NCBI RefSeq assembly: GCF_027497175.1 | Contig: NZ_CP114901.1 | Span: 3,658,001 to 3,722,000 of the forward strand | Length of the DNA stretch: 64,000 bases | Reading direction: 5' to 3' | Source of the DNA: Verrucosispora sp. WMMD573 | GTDB lineage: Bacteria > Actinomycetota > Actinomycetes > Mycobacteriales > Micromonosporaceae | Part shown: positions 34,657 to 44,081 of the stretch, one piece after another | How positions within the stretch are numbered: the first letter of the stretch is position 1 | Layout of the letters: each line of letters starts with the position of its first letter | Made by a program: the position numbers and the translations under genes | Notes under the pieces: model-generated | What the model was told of the DNA's origin: nothing | Seen by the model: only the letters and a program-made list of their open reading frames with translations | Database searches by the model: none

Positions 34657-35925
34657 ATGGAACCCGCCGAGGCGCTCGCATGGCTGATGTCGCCCGAGGG
34701 GCGGGTCGACCCGTACCCGGCGTACGAGCGGCTCCGCGCCCATGGGCCGATCGTGCAGGCCGAACCGGGCGTGTTCGTGGTCACCGGCTACGCCGAGGCC
34801 GACGAACTCCTGCGCGATGCCCGGGTCCGGGTGCTCGACGAGCATCTGCGGGACGGCCTCCTGCCGAACTGGCGGGACAGCCCGGCCGTGTCCTCGATCG
34901 CCCGGTCGATGCTGCGGACCAACCCGCCTGACCACAGCCGGATGCGCCGGCTCGCCGCCGGAGCCTTCACCCCGCGGCGGATCGCCGCCATGCGTGAGGT
35001 GGTCGCGGCGCAGGCCGACGAGCTGATCGACGCGATGGCTTCAGCCGGGCAGGGCGGCAGCCCGGTGGACTTCATGACCGATTTCGCCTACCCGCTTCCG
35101 GTCGGGGTGATCTGCGAACTGCTCGGTGTGCCCGCCGCCGACCGCCCGCTGTTCCGGCGCTGGACGGCCGACCTGACCGGGGTCCTGGAGCCCGAGATCA
35201 CCCCGGCGGAGTTGGCCGTGGCCGACGCCGGCGCCACCGAACTGCGGGACTACTTCACCGACCTGGTGGCCGACCGCCGCCGGCACCCCGCCGACGACCT
35301 GACCACCGCCCTGGTGCAGGCCCACGACGCCGGTGAGCGGCTCACCGGCGAGGAACTGCTGGCGAACCTGGTGATCCTGCTCGTCGCGGGCTTCGAGACC
35401 ACCACCAACCTGCTCGGCAACGGGCTGGCCGTGCTGCTGGCCCACCCCCGGGCCGCCGACGTGCTGCGTCAACACCCGCAGCATGCCCCGGCGTACGTCG
35501 ACGAGCTGCTCCGCTTCGACTCACCGGTGCAGCTGACCACCCGCACCAGCGGCGAATCCGTCCGCCTCGACGGCGTCGAGGTGCCCGCCGGCGGCTGGCT
35601 CCTGCTGCTGCTCGGCGCGGCCAACCGCGACCCCCGGCGGTACCCGCAGCCGGAGCGGTTCGACCCATGGCGCGCGCAGCCGAACCCGCTCTCCTTCGGC
35701 GCCGGGCCGCACTACTGCCTGGGCGCGGGGCTGGCTCGCCTGGAGGCCCAGGTCGCCTTCCCGACGCTGCTGCGCCGGCTGCCCGGGCTGACACCGGCCG
35801 GCCAGCCCCGACGTCGGATCCGGCTGACCCTGCGCGGGTACGATCACCTGCCGGTCACCGTGGGTGAACCGCTGCCGGCGACGGTTGGTGGTGCGCCGGC
35901 CGGCACGGCCATCGGCAGTCCGTAG
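34657..35925 (+). CDS. Cytochrome P450
   Basis: This 422-residue soluble bacterial P450 has the I-helix AGFETTTNL (in place of AGxxT), the K-helix ELLR with its ExxR pair, and the haem loop FGAGPHYCLGAGLARLE with the thiolate cysteine. A CGAGGAGG SD precedes the ATG. No ferredoxin or reductase gene is adjacent. The substrate cannot be told; similar enzymes act in secondary metabolism or xenobiotic oxidation. It is inserted between priA and def with the preceding kinase-ParB gene. Confidence 0.92.
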   Translation: MEPAEALAWLMSPEGRVDPYPAYERLRAHGPIVQAEPGVFVVTGYAEADELLRDARVRVLDEHLRDGLLPNWRDSPAVSSIARSMLRTNPPDHSRMRRLAAGAFTPRRIAAMREVVAAQADELIDAMASAGQGGSPVDFMTDFAYPLPVGVICELLGVPAADRPLFRRWTADLTGVLEPEITPAELAVADAGATELRDYFTDLVADRRRHPADDLTTALVQAHDAGERLTGEELLANLVILLVAGFETTTNLLGNGLAVLLAHPRAADVLRQHPQHAPAYVDELLRFDSPVQLTTRTSGESVRLDGVEVPAGGWLLLLLGAANRDPRRYPQPERFDPWRAQPNPLSFGAGPHYCLGAGLARLEAQVAFPTLLRRLPGLTPAGQPRRRIRLTLRGYDHLPVTVGEPLPATVGGAPAGTAIGSP

Positions 35926-35968
35926 ACTGGTACGGCACTACCGTCCCGCCGTGAAGGAGCCAACCCGC

Positions 35969-36529
35969 GTGACCGTCCAGCCCATCCGTCTGTTCGGGGA
36001 TCCGGTGCTGCGCACGCCGGCCGATCCGGTGGTCGACTTCGACGTCGAGTTGCGCAAGCTCGTCGAGGACCTGACCGACACCATGCGTGAGCAGGGCGGC
36101 GCCGGTCTCGCCGCGCCGCAACTTGGTGTGGGCCTGCGGGTGTTCACCTTCGACGTCGACGACGTGCTCGGCCATCTGGTGAACCCGGTCCTGGAGTTTC
36201 CCGACGAGGAAGAGCAGGACGGCCCGGAGGGGTGCCTGTCCATCCCCGGACTCTACTTCGACACCAAGCGCCGGCAGAACGTGATCGCCAAGGGCTTCAA
36301 CGGTTACGGCGACCCGATGCAGATCGTCGGCACCGGGCTGATGGCCCGCTGCGTGCAGCACGAGACCGACCACCTCGACGGGGTGCTCTTCCTCGACCGG
36401 CTGGACCCGGCCGGCCGCAAGGAGGCGATGAAGGCGATCCGCCAGGCCGACTGGTACGACGTCGCCGCCCCGCCCACCGTCAAGCTGAGTCCGCACGCCG
36501 CCGGCAGCCCCTTCGGTCTGGGGCGGTGA
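35969..36529 (+). CDS. def: Peptide deformylase
   Basis: Def removes the formyl group from nascent proteins. All three motifs are intact: [24 protein letters not shown] with the metal Cys, and [12 protein letters not shown] with the HExxH-type site. GTG 35969 gives 186 residues, with AAGGAG ten bases ahead; GTG 35951 is an in-frame alternative but precedes the SD. fmt begins five bases after the stop. Confidence 0.95.
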   Translation: MTVQPIRLFGDPVLRTPADPVVDFDVELRKLVEDLTDTMREQGGAGLAAPQLGVGLRVFTFDVDDVLGHLVNPVLEFPDEEEQDGPEGCLSIPGLYFDTKRRQNVIAKGFNGYGDPMQIVGTGLMARCVQHETDHLDGVLFLDRLDPAGRKEAMKAIRQADWYDVAAPPTVKLSPHAAGSPFGLGR

Positions 36530-36533
36530 CCGG

Positions 36534-37460
36534 GTGCGGGTGATTTTCGCCGGTACGCCGGCCGTCGCTGTGCCGGCCCTGGCCGCTGTGGCCGAGTCCC
36601 GGCACGAGCTGATCGCCGTGGTGACCCGCCCGGACGCGCCCGCCGGGCGCGGCCGAGGGCTGGTCCGTTCCCCGGTCGGCGCCTGGGCCGACGAGCACGG
36701 TGTCGAGGTGCTGACCCCGGCGCGTCCCCGGGAGCCGGAGTTCCTGGACCGGCTGCGCGAGTTGGCGCCGGACTGCGCGCCGGTGGTCGCCTACGGCGCG
36801 CTGGTGCCGCCGGTCGCGCTGGAGATACCCCGGCACGGCTGGGTGAACCTGCACTTCTCGCTGCTGCCCGCGTGGCGGGGTGCCGCACCCGTGCAGCACG
36901 CCGTCCTGCACGGCGACGAGCTGACCGGGGCCAGCGTCTTCCAACTGGAGCAGGGGCTCGACACCGGTCCGGTCTACGGCACGCTCACCGACGAGATCCG
37001 ACCCGGGGACACCTCCGGTGACCTGCTGGAACGCTTGGCGCACAGCGGCGCCGGGCTGCTGGTGGCGGTGCTGGACGCGCTGGAGGACGGCACCGCCAGG
37101 GCCGAGCCGCAGCCTGCCGACGGCGTATCGCTGGCCCCGAAGCTGACCGTCGAGGACGCCCGGGTGCGCTGGGGCGACCCGGCCTTCGCGGTGGACCGGC
37201 GCATCCGCGCCTGCACCCCGGCCCCCGGCCCGTGGACGACCTTCCGGGACGAGCGGGTGAAGCTCGGCCCGGTCACCCCGGCACCGGATGCGCCCGACCT
37301 CAAACCCGGTGAGCTGTTCGTGGAGAAGGCGCGGGTGCTGGCCGGCACCGCCACCGTCCCGGTCCGTCTCGGCGAGGTACGCGCGGCCGGCAAGCGGGCC
37401 ATGCCGGCGACCGACTGGGCGCGCGGTGCCCGGGTCGTCGCCGGGGAGGAGTTCGCGTGA
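36534..37460 (+). CDS. fmt: Methionyl-tRNA formyltransferase
   Basis: Fmt formylates initiator Met-tRNA using 10-formyltetrahydrofolate. The 308-residue protein starts [16 protein letters not shown] and has the catalytic [22 protein letters not shown] segment plus the C-terminal OB-like domain. It is functionally paired with def just upstream, and its stop overlaps the rsmB start. Confidence 0.96.
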   Translation: MRVIFAGTPAVAVPALAAVAESRHELIAVVTRPDAPAGRGRGLVRSPVGAWADEHGVEVLTPARPREPEFLDRLRELAPDCAPVVAYGALVPPVALEIPRHGWVNLHFSLLPAWRGAAPVQHAVLHGDELTGASVFQLEQGLDTGPVYGTLTDEIRPGDTSGDLLERLAHSGAGLLVAVLDALEDGTARAEPQPADGVSLAPKLTVEDARVRWGDPAFAVDRRIRACTPAPGPWTTFRDERVKLGPVTPAPDAPDLKPGELFVEKARVLAGTATVPVRLGEVRAAGKRAMPATDWARGARVVAGEEFA

Positions 37461-38872
37461 GGGAGACCGCCGCTCGTGGCGGCGCGGAGCGACGTGGATT
37501 CCGTCCCAGCCGGCCAGTCGTCGACCGGGCGCGCTATGCGGCGTACGAGGCGGTCGCGGCGGTGCACCGCGACGACGCGTACGCCAATCTGGTGCTGCCG
37601 GCGATCCTGACCGACGCGGGCCTGGTCGGCCGGGACGCCGCCTTCACCACCGAGCTGACCTACGGCACCCTGCGCCATCTGGGCACCCTCGACGCGATCC
37701 TGACCGACGCGGCCGGGCGGGACGTGCAGCGGATCGATCCGCCGGTCCGCGACGCGCTGCGTATCGGCACATACCAACTGCTGCACACCCGGGTGCCGGC
37801 GCACGCGGCGGTCTCCTCCACCGTCGACCTGGTCCGGGCGGTCGGCCAGGGCGCCACCGGCTTCGCCAACGCCGTGCTGCGCGAGGTCGCCACCCGCGAC
37901 GCCGACGAGTGGGTGACCCGCCTGGCACCCCCGGCCGAGAGTGACCCGATCGGACACCTCGCGCTGGCCTACAGCCATCCACAGTGGATCGTGCGGGCGT
38001 TCAGCGAGGCGCTCGGTGGCGACCTCGGCGAGACGACCCGTTTGCTGATCGAGGACAACGAGCGACCGCCGGTGCACCTGTGCGCCCGGCCCGGCCTGGT
38101 CGACCCGGTCGACCTCGCCGACGAGGTGGGCGGCGCGCCCGGCGCCTTTTCGCCGTACGCGGTCTACCTCGCCGGTGGCGCGCCGGGGGAGCTGGCGGCG
38201 GTGGCCGACGGCCGGGCGCACGTCCAGGACGAAGGTTCCCAACTGGTGGCGGACGCGCTGGCGCTGGCGCCGGTGGACGGGCCGGACGGCCGGTGGCTCG
38301 ACCTGTGCGCCGGGCCGGGCGGCAAGTCGGGCCTGCTCGGGGCCCTCGCCGCACAGCGGGACGCGCGGCTGACCGCCGTGGAGGTGGCCGAGCATCGCGC
38401 CCGGCTGGTCGCCGGTGCCACCCGAGGGCTGCCGGTCACCGTGCTGAACACCGACGGTCGGCTGGTGGGCACCGAGCCGAAACTGCCGGAGGAACACTTC
38501 GACCGGGTGCTCGTCGACGCACCGTGCACCGGGCTCGGCTCGTTGCGCCGCCGCCCCGAGTCGCGCTGGCGGCGTCAGCCGTCCGACCTGTCCGCCCTGA
38601 CCCGGTTGCAGCGCGAGTTGCTCGCCGCCGGGTTGCGGGCGGTCCGCCCGGGCGGGGTGGTGGCCTACGTGACCTGTTCGCCGCACACCGTGGAGACGCA
38701 CGTGACGGTGACCGAGGCGGCCCGCCGCAGCGGGGTGCCGGTCGACTTCGTGGATGCCCGTACGGTGCTGCCGGCCGGCATGCCGGGGCTGGGCGACGGA
38801 CCGACGGTGCAGTTGTGGCCGCACCGGCACGGCACCGACGCCATGTTCCTCGCCCTGCTCCGCCGCACCTGA
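37457..38872 (+). CDS. rsmB: 16S rRNA m5C967 methyltransferase
   Basis: RsmB methylates C967 of 16S rRNA. The 471-residue protein joins an N-terminal NusB-like RNA-binding domain (about residues 25-160) to a SAM-dependent NSUN-type domain with [15 protein letters not shown] and the two catalytic-site cysteines in [18 protein letters not shown] and [10 protein letters not shown]. The GTG start overlaps fmt. It ends the def-fmt-rsmB operon; rpe, its common next neighbour, lies 4.5 kb away across accessory genes. Confidence 0.94.
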   Translation: MRETAARGGAERRGFRPSRPVVDRARYAAYEAVAAVHRDDAYANLVLPAILTDAGLVGRDAAFTTELTYGTLRHLGTLDAILTDAAGRDVQRIDPPVRDALRIGTYQLLHTRVPAHAAVSSTVDLVRAVGQGATGFANAVLREVATRDADEWVTRLAPPAESDPIGHLALAYSHPQWIVRAFSEALGGDLGETTRLLIEDNERPPVHLCARPGLVDPVDLADEVGGAPGAFSPYAVYLAGGAPGELAAVADGRAHVQDEGSQLVADALALAPVDGPDGRWLDLCAGPGGKSGLLGALAAQRDARLTAVEVAEHRARLVAGATRGLPVTVLNTDGRLVGTEPKLPEEHFDRVLVDAPCTGLGSLRRRPESRWRRQPSDLSALTRLQRELLAAGLRAVRPGGVVAYVTCSPHTVETHVTVTEAARRSGVPVDFVDARTVLPAGMPGLGDGPTVQLWPHRHGTDAMFLALLRRT

Positions 38873-38901
38873 TCCGGACCGGGTAGCGCCGGGGATCCGG
38901 C

Positions 38902-39045
38902 GTGGCGTGCCCGGTCTGCGGACCGCCCGCCGTCGGGATCCGCGCGTGGCGTGCTGCGGACCGCCCGCCGTCGGGATCCGCGCGTGGCGTGCTGCGGACC
39001 GCCCGCAGCCAGGGTCCGCTTGTGGCGTGCTGCGGACCGGCCGCC
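38902..39045. repeat. 38-bp direct tandem repeats downstream of rsmB
   Basis: A unit beginning GTGGCGTGCTGCGGACCGCC starts at 38946, 38984 and 39022 (exact 38-base steps), with a more diverged copy at 38902. The first two full units are identical; the last decays. No coding frame is convincing. Confidence 0.85.
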
Positions 39046-39120
39046 CGGACTCGCCGGGCGCGGCGGTCGGGGGAAGAGCCGCAGCGACCGGGGCGGTTGA
39101 TCATTCGGCGGAGCGGGTGG

Positions 39121-39336
39121 CTATTCGGCGGACCGGACGGGCACCCAGTCCGTGAACCGCCGGTGCAGATCCGGGAGCTGTTCACCGGGCGCTAGCCCGG
39201 CGAACTGCTCGGCGGCCTCTTCGCGCAACTCCACCAGGTGCACCATGAGCGCCGGCTTGTCCTCCCGGTACGTGGCGAGCAGATTCAGCTTCGCCGGAGA
39301 ACAGGGCCAGGCGATCCCGCAGGCCCGCACCGCCAC
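39121..39336 (-). CDS. Small conserved-looking protein of unknown function
   Basis: The 71-residue product begins MAVRACGIAWPCSPAKLNLLATYRED and has no signal or membrane segment. A WPC-P-A-LL-Y core of this kind recurs in small actinobacterial proteins near helix-turn-helix/DUF397 genes. It follows a 99-residue gene on the same strand after 37 bases. Function unknown. Confidence 0.55.
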   Translation of the reverse strand: MAVRACGIAWPCSPAKLNLLATYREDKPALMVHLVELREEAAEQFAGLAPGEQLPDLHRRFTDWVPVRSAE

Positions 39337-39373
39337 GTCGGGCGGGACGGGATGTGTGCCTCGATCCGGCCGT

Positions 39374-39673
39374 TCATCCGGTCACGCTCGCGACGCCGGA
39401 GCGGGGCCGGGAGCGACGCTCGGCGTACGGGACGGGCGGGACGTTCACCGGCCGCATCGCCGCAGGTCGCAGGAACAGCGCCCGCCGCTGCGTCGCGTCC
39501 CCGTGCCGATCGAGCTGGTAGACGTCGACCCAGGCCCACCCGTCGTACGTCGTGCGCTTCAGGTGCCGGATCACCCGGACCAGGATCGGCGTGTGGAACT
39601 GCGGGGATGCCTCCCGGGTCAGCAGATACACGCCGGGGCGGACCCGGGGTGTGCCGCCCTCCCGCGCGGTCAC
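39374..39673 (-). CDS. Small hypothetical protein
   Basis: The 99-residue product from GTG 39673 has the core GVYLLTREASPQFHTPILVRVIRHLKR and ends in a basic tail. It is probably cytoplasmic. It is divergent from the HTH regulator at 39934 and forms a two-gene unit with the 71-residue gene. I do not recognise the family; this pair next to an HTH-DUF397 pair is a common actinobacterial neighbourhood, which suggests a shared regulatory module. Confidence 0.5.
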   Translation of the reverse strand: MTAREGGTPRVRPGVYLLTREASPQFHTPILVRVIRHLKRTTYDGWAWVDVYQLDRHGDATQRRALFLRPAAMRPVNVPPVPYAERRSRPRSGVASVTG

Positions 39674-39933
39674 CGGTCACGCGCCGGCTTCTGCGCGGAC
39701 ATGGGTTCCGCGCCCGCCGATTCGTTCACTCATGGCTGTGCCTCCTCCGTCGTGGTTGGAGGGGGTCGCCCCGGTTTGCTCGCCCAGGGGCGACCCCCGG
39801 CGACCCGGCGAGCGGGATCGCCGTCCCAAGGCCCGCACGCGCCGCCCCGGAAACCATCGCGTGGTGAATGTGGACGACTACAGGGCGTAGGCATAGGTTC
39901 TACAGACGTCAAGGACGTCATGCGGGAGGCGGC

Positions 39934-40680
39934 ATGAATCAGGCGTTGCGAGCAGCCATGGTGGACGCGGGGGAGACCGCCGAGAGTCTCGCCGAACAGG
40001 TCGGCGTGGATCCCAAGACGGTCGCGCGGTGGGTTGCCCCGGGGCGGGTGCCGCATCCCCGGCATCGTGCGGTGGCGGCTGCGGCACTCGGGCGGGACAT
40101 CGAGGACATCTGGCCGGATGTTTTGAAGCGGCGCGAGCCGTCCTGGCTCCGGCCGTGGGTGGAGACGGAACTCCAGGCCACCGCGCTGCGGTCCTTTCAA
40201 GTCGCGGTCATCCCGGGCCTGTTGCAGACCCCCGAGTACGCCACAGCGGTGCTCAGCAGCGGCCTTCTCGCCCCGGACGAGGTGGCCGGCTACGTCGAGA
40301 CCCGGATGCGCCGGCAGTCGTCGGTCCTGGAACGGCGCAAACCGCCGCTCTTCGTCGCGGTCATCGACGAGTTCGCTCTTCGTCGCGGCGCAGCGGACAT
40401 CATGCACCCGCAGCTGGATCACCTGGTGCGGCTGGCGCAGCGGCCCAACATCCTGCTGCACGTGCTGCCGCTCGACGCCGGCCTGTACCCCGGGCAGGCG
40501 GGGCCGTTCGTCATCGCCACGACGGAGGACGGCGACGTCGCATATCTGGACGACCAGGCCGCCGGCCGGCTGACCAACGACACCGCCGCGCTCTGGTCCA
40601 CTTGGGATACGCTGCGCTCGGTGGCGCTGCCGCGCCGCCAGACCATCGACTTTCTTGAGGCACGATCATGGCTGACCTGA
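39934..40680 (+). CDS. Helix-turn-helix regulator with DUF5753-type domain
   Basis: The 248-residue protein has an N-terminal HTH (residues about 5-50, AESLAEQVGVDPKTVARWV) and a C-terminal domain of the DUF5753 kind (FQVAVIPGLLQTPEYATAVL, then NILLHVLPLDAGLYPG and GPFVIATTEDGDVAYLDD). ATG 39934 follows GGGAGGCGGC. It overlaps the following DUF397 gene by 13 bases. Such pairs (for example Streptomyces WhiJ and its partners) modulate development and secondary metabolism; the target here is unknown. Confidence 0.88.
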   Translation: MNQALRAAMVDAGETAESLAEQVGVDPKTVARWVAPGRVPHPRHRAVAAAALGRDIEDIWPDVLKRREPSWLRPWVETELQATALRSFQVAVIPGLLQTPEYATAVLSSGLLAPDEVAGYVETRMRRQSSVLERRKPPLFVAVIDEFALRRGAADIMHPQLDHLVRLAQRPNILLHVLPLDAGLYPGQAGPFVIATTEDGDVAYLDDQAAGRLTNDTAALWSTWDTLRSVALPRRQTIDFLEARSWLT

Positions 40681-40862
40681 CCGGCGCCGTGTGGCGCACC
40701 AGCACCCGCAGCAGCTCGAATGGCGGCGACTGTGTCGAGGTCGCCGACAATCTTCCCGGCGTCGTCGGTGTCCGCGACTCGAAGGACCGGACCGGTCCGG
40801 CGTTGGTCTTCGCTCCGGCGGCCTGGCAGGCGTTCGTCGCCCGGTTCGTCACGGGTTCCTGA
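40668..40862 (+). CDS. DUF397 small protein, partner of the upstream HTH regulator
   Basis: The 64-residue protein has the full DUF397 pattern: AVWRTSTRSSSNGGDCVEVAD, then VGVRDSKDRTGPALVFAPAAWQAFV. Members act as partners that relieve repression by the neighbouring HTH protein. It overlaps that gene's 3' end, so the two are cotranslated. Confidence 0.93.
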   Translation: MADLTGAVWRTSTRSSSNGGDCVEVADNLPGVVGVRDSKDRTGPALVFAPAAWQAFVARFVTGS

Positions 40863-40990
40863 CCCGACCTGTCCACAAGCGCCCGTTCCCACCCAGGAGC
40901 GGGCGCTCCGCCGTGACCGACGCGAGCCGCAAGACCCACCACCGCCGATCGACCGCCTCCCACACCCCGAAATCTCAACTCTCCGCCGAG

Positions 40991-41035
40991 ATCTTGGACA
41001 TTTTCCGTTAGCGCCTAACGGAAAATGTCCAAGAT
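40991..41035. repeat. Perfect 21-bp hairpin element, family C
   Basis: Arms 40991-41011 and 41015-41035 are exact complements (ATCTTGGACATTTTCCGTTA...) around a CGC loop. The AT-rich arms stand out against the GC-rich surroundings. It lies between convergent genes and could terminate both, or be a mobile palindrome. Confidence 0.93.
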
Positions 41036-41185
41036 TGCGCGCGGCACCCGCCGCGGTGACGTTTCCAGCTACCGGTGTGCGGGGTGGGGTGATGCGCGGG
41101 GTGGGCCGGCGTGCGGGGTGGGGTGATGCGCCGGGGGTGGGCTGTCGCTGACGCCGAGGGGCTGAGGCTGTGCCAGGGTCAAGCT

Positions 41186-41293
41186 CTGTCGCCAGGGCCG
41201 GGGGCTGTCGCCAGGGCCGAGGGGCTGTCGCCAGGGATGGGGGCTGTCGCCAGGGCCGGGGGTTTCGCCGGGGGCGAAGGGCTGTCGCCGGGG
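41186..41293. repeat. 19-20-bp tandem repeats at the 3' end of the lipoprotein gene
   Basis: CTGTCGCCAGGG starts at 41186, 41205, 41225 and 41244, with a variant at 41282. Copies differ slightly in the G-run between them, suggesting slippage. Confidence 0.8.
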
Positions 41294-41295
41294 GC

Positions 41296-42180
41296 TCAGG
41301 TGATCGGCAGGGCCCGGGTGCCGGCGCCCTTCATCGAGCGGGTGAGGGTGCGGTCGCTGATCCAGAGGAAGCACTGCACCGACCGGTTGCCGCTGCGCCA
41401 CTCGCCTTCCGACGGGTGGTAGAAGATGGTGCCGACCCGGTACTGGAGGTTGCCGTCGTCCGGCACCTTCGCGTAGCGGGCGATGGCGCTGCGGCAACCA
41501 CGGTGGCTCTGCGTCGGGTTCTCCAGGAACTCCGACCAACTGATCTCCGGCGCCTGCCACAGACCCACGAACTCCGCCCGGTGCTTCGCGGTGCACTCGA
41601 CGGCGACCATCTCGGTCACCTCGTCGCCCTCGGTGCGGGCGTTGAAGCAGCCGTGCCGCAGCGGGGACGATCCGTCCAGCGCACCGGCCAGGCTGGCCGT
41701 GCGGCGCACGGGTATCGGGGTGTCGAGCCCGCGCAGCTCGTGGACGTCGCAGCGGAACCACCGGGCGCCGCCGGTCCACGCCTGCGGCGAGGGTAGGACG
41801 ACGGTGAGCCCGATCCGGGCGCCGCGCCAGTCGCCGCCCAACGTCTCGCGGGCCTCGCGGTCGCACTCGCCGAATGCGGTGCGCATCCCCTTGCTGCCGA
41901 CCGCCGGTGGACGAGCCCCGGTCGCCTCGGTGAGTGCCCCGACGTGCAGGGTCTCGGCCCGGTGCGGCTGCGCGCAGTCCACCGGTGCGTACGCGCTGAG
42001 GTAGCCGACCTCCTGCGGTTGACCGTGGCAGGTGCCGGAGCCGGGCGTGAAGACCGCCGGCGCGGCCATCGACACCCAGTCGTCGACCAGATCACCATCG
42101 GTGCCGGCCGGCCTGGTGCAGCCGGTCGCCGCCAGCGCCACCACGGTCGCCAGGGCGACTCCGGTCAGCCATCGTCGCAT
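41296..42180 (-). CDS. Septum-formation-family lipoprotein, paralog 1
   Basis: ATG 42180 is preceded by GGGAGGA and starts a lipoprotein signal MRRWLTGVALATVVALAATGC with the lipobox cysteine at residue 21. The open frame continues upstream to 42621 but only as shadow of the next gene. The 294-residue protein has paired cysteines and the VDCAQPHRAETLHVG and VECTAKHRAEFVG motifs of the actinobacterial 'septum formation' domain. It is a tandem paralog of the 42267-43154 product. Exact function is unknown; an envelope role is likely. Confidence 0.8.
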   Translation of the reverse strand: MRRWLTGVALATVVALAATGCTRPAGTDGDLVDDWVSMAAPAVFTPGSGTCHGQPQEVGYLSAYAPVDCAQPHRAETLHVGALTEATGARPPAVGSKGMRTAFGECDREARETLGGDWRGARIGLTVVLPSPQAWTGGARWFRCDVHELRGLDTPIPVRRTASLAGALDGSSPLRHGCFNARTEGDEVTEMVAVECTAKHRAEFVGLWQAPEISWSEFLENPTQSHRGCRSAIARYAKVPDDGNLQYRVGTIFYHPSEGEWRSGNRSVQCFLWISDRTLTRSMKGAGTRALPIT

Positions 42181-42266
42181 CCCTGTCGTCCTCCCGGTCC
42201 CCGCTGTCGAAGCGGCAGCATACGGCACCGGGCTCAGCGACCGGGCAAGTCGTTTGCGCACCGTGC

Positions 42267-43154
42267 TCAGGTGACAGGCAGTCCCTGTGGGCCGACGCCG
42301 CGCATCGAGCCGGTGAGCTTGCGGTCGTCGCTCCACAGGATGCACCGCACCCCCCGGTCGCCCTCCTCCCACTCCCGCTGCGAGGGCGGGTAGAAGATGG
42401 AACCGGCGCGGTAGGGCAGGTCGGCGTTGTTGGGCACGTCCGCGAAGGCGGCGATCAGCTCCATGCACCGTTTGTGGGCCTGGCCGGCCGCGCCGACGAA
42501 CTGCTCCCAGCTCATGTCCTGCTCGACGTAGACGCCGACGAACTCGGCGCCGTGCGGCTCGGTGCACAGCACCGGGGCCATGTAGTTGAGGCTGTCGCCG
42601 ATGAGCTTCGGGTCGAAGCAACGGTGCACCAGCGGTGAGTCGCCGATCAGCGCGCCGCGCAGGCTGCCGGTGCGGTTGACCGGCCGGGTGTTGTCGATGC
42701 TGTCGGTCTCGCTCAAATCGCAGCGGTACCAGCGGGCGCCGCCGCGCCAGGCCGGCGCAGACGGCAGCGAGATGTTGAGTGTCAACCGGGCGGTGTGCCA
42801 GTCACCACCGAGCACCAGGCGAGCCCGCTGGTCGCACTCCGCGCGGGCGGTGCGCAGCGCCGCCGACCCCGGTTCCGGGCGTTCGCCCTCAGCGGCGGCG
42901 TCGGTGAAGGTGCCCACGTGGACCGTCTCGGCGAGGTGGTTGCGAGCGCAGTCCACGGTCTCGTACGTGCTCGCCTGGACCACCGGGTTGACCCGGGGCA
43001 GGCAGGCGTCGGTGGCCGGCACGAACATGGTCGGTGCCCGCAGTGTCTGCCAGTCGTCGGTGAGATCGCCGTCGGTACCGCCCGGCCGCACGCAGCCGCT
43101 GAGCACCATCGCAGCCACACTGGCCAGCGCCAGTGCCGCGAGCCACCGTCGCAT
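42267..43154 (-). CDS. Septum-formation-family lipoprotein, paralog 2
   Basis: ATG 43154 begins the lipoprotein signal MRRWLAALALASVAAMVLSGC (lipobox Cys21), giving 295 residues; an earlier in-frame start at 43214 would place 20 polar residues before it. The mature part shares RPxGTDGDLxDDW, WRGGARWYRCD and VLCTEPHGAEFVGVY with paralog 1, 86 bases downstream. The pair looks like a tandem duplication that has since diverged. Confidence 0.8.
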   Translation of the reverse strand: MRRWLAALALASVAAMVLSGCVRPGGTDGDLTDDWQTLRAPTMFVPATDACLPRVNPVVQASTYETVDCARNHLAETVHVGTFTDAAAEGERPEPGSAALRTARAECDQRARLVLGGDWHTARLTLNISLPSAPAWRGGARWYRCDLSETDSIDNTRPVNRTGSLRGALIGDSPLVHRCFDPKLIGDSLNYMAPVLCTEPHGAEFVGVYVEQDMSWEQFVGAAGQAHKRCMELIAAFADVPNNADLPYRAGSIFYPPSQREWEEGDRGVRCILWSDDRKLTGSMRGVGPQGLPVT

Positions 43155-43399
43155 CGTCCGCCCTTTCCGGGAACTGCCGCCCGGCTGCCGGTTCCCGCGC
43201 CCACCGGCCTGCACGATACGTCACCGTCCCCGATGGAGTGTTGCCGCGAATCGGTCGTCTGGCCAGTGGAAGCTGAGCTTCATTCCGTTTCATCGGTTCG
43301 AAGGGGGTCATTCTGCACCATTGGTCACCTCCGGGTCACGGGGTGTCCCGGTTGATGGCACGCTGCCGTCGCCGCTGGCCGCGTTCGTACACTGGCCCT

Positions 43400-44080
43400 G
43401 TGACCGTACCGCCGCCGATCGTCGCGCCCAGCATCCTCGCCGCCGATTTCTCCCGTCTCGCCGAGGAGGTCCGTGCCGTTGAGGACGCCGCGGACTGGTT
43501 GCACGTCGACGTGATGGACAACCACTTCGTACCGAACCTGACAATCGGGCTGCCCGTGGTGCAGAGCCTGCGGGCCGCCACCAAGCTGCCCTTCGACGTA
43601 CACCTGATGATCACCGACCCGCGGCGTTGGGCGCCCGGCTACGCCGACGCGGGGGCGTACAACGTCACCTTCCACGCCGAGGCCTGCGACGACCCGGTGG
43701 CGTTGGCCCGGGACCTGCGGGCGGCCGGCGCCAAAGCGGGGCTGGCGATCGACCGGGACACCCCGATCGAGCCGTACCTCGACCTGCTGCCCAGCTTCGA
43801 CACGCTGCTGGTCATGACCATCAAGGCCGGGTTCGGCGGGCAGCGCTTCCTCCCGCAGCTGTTGGACAAGGTGCGCACCGCGCGTCGCCACGTCGACGCC
43901 GGCCACCTGGAGCTGCGCATCGAGGTCGACGGCGGCATCGCCGCCGACACCATCGAGCAGGCGGCCGCGGCGGGCGCCGACGCCTTCGTGGCCGGCACCG
44001 CCGTCTACGGCGCCGACGACCCGGCCGAGGCGGTACGCCGGCTGCGCGCGCTGGCCGAGGGCGCGGCGGCCGGGGCCTGA
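43400..44080 (+). CDS. rpe: Ribulose-phosphate 3-epimerase
   Basis: Rpe interconverts ribulose 5-phosphate and xylulose 5-phosphate in the pentose phosphate pathway. The 226-residue TIM barrel has [11 protein letters not shown], the metal-site [38 protein letters not shown] and EVDGGI motifs. GTG 43400 fits the usual N-terminus. The response-regulator gene starts one base after its stop codon. Confidence 0.96.
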   Translation: MTVPPPIVAPSILAADFSRLAEEVRAVEDAADWLHVDVMDNHFVPNLTIGLPVVQSLRAATKLPFDVHLMITDPRRWAPGYADAGAYNVTFHAEACDDPVALARDLRAAGAKAGLAIDRDTPIEPYLDLLPSFDTLLVMTIKAGFGGQRFLPQLLDKVRTARRHVDAGHLELRIEVDGGIAADTIEQAAAAGADAFVAGTAVYGADDPAEAVRRLRALAEGAAAGA

Positions 44081-44081
44081 C

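Larger units (their letters stand above)
40863..41295. other. Intergenic region with a perfect hairpin and tandem repeats, no gene
   Basis: These 433 bases between DUF397 and the lipoprotein gene hold a perfect 21-bp hairpin (40991-41035), a 34-bp-spaced duplicate of GTGCGGGGTGGGGTGATGCG (41077 and 41111), and a CTGTCGCCAGGG tandem array (41186-41293) that runs up to the lipoprotein stop. Short frames across it are repeat-derived. Confidence 0.7.

Noticed and set aside
38902..39045. Tandem repeats considered as a CRISPR array
   Set aside because: The units are contiguous without unique spacers, and no cas genes are present.
42181..42621. N-terminal extension of the first septum-formation lipoprotein
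   Set aside because: It lies within the paralog gene and is Arg-rich; a good SD and lipoprotein signal mark the start at 42180.
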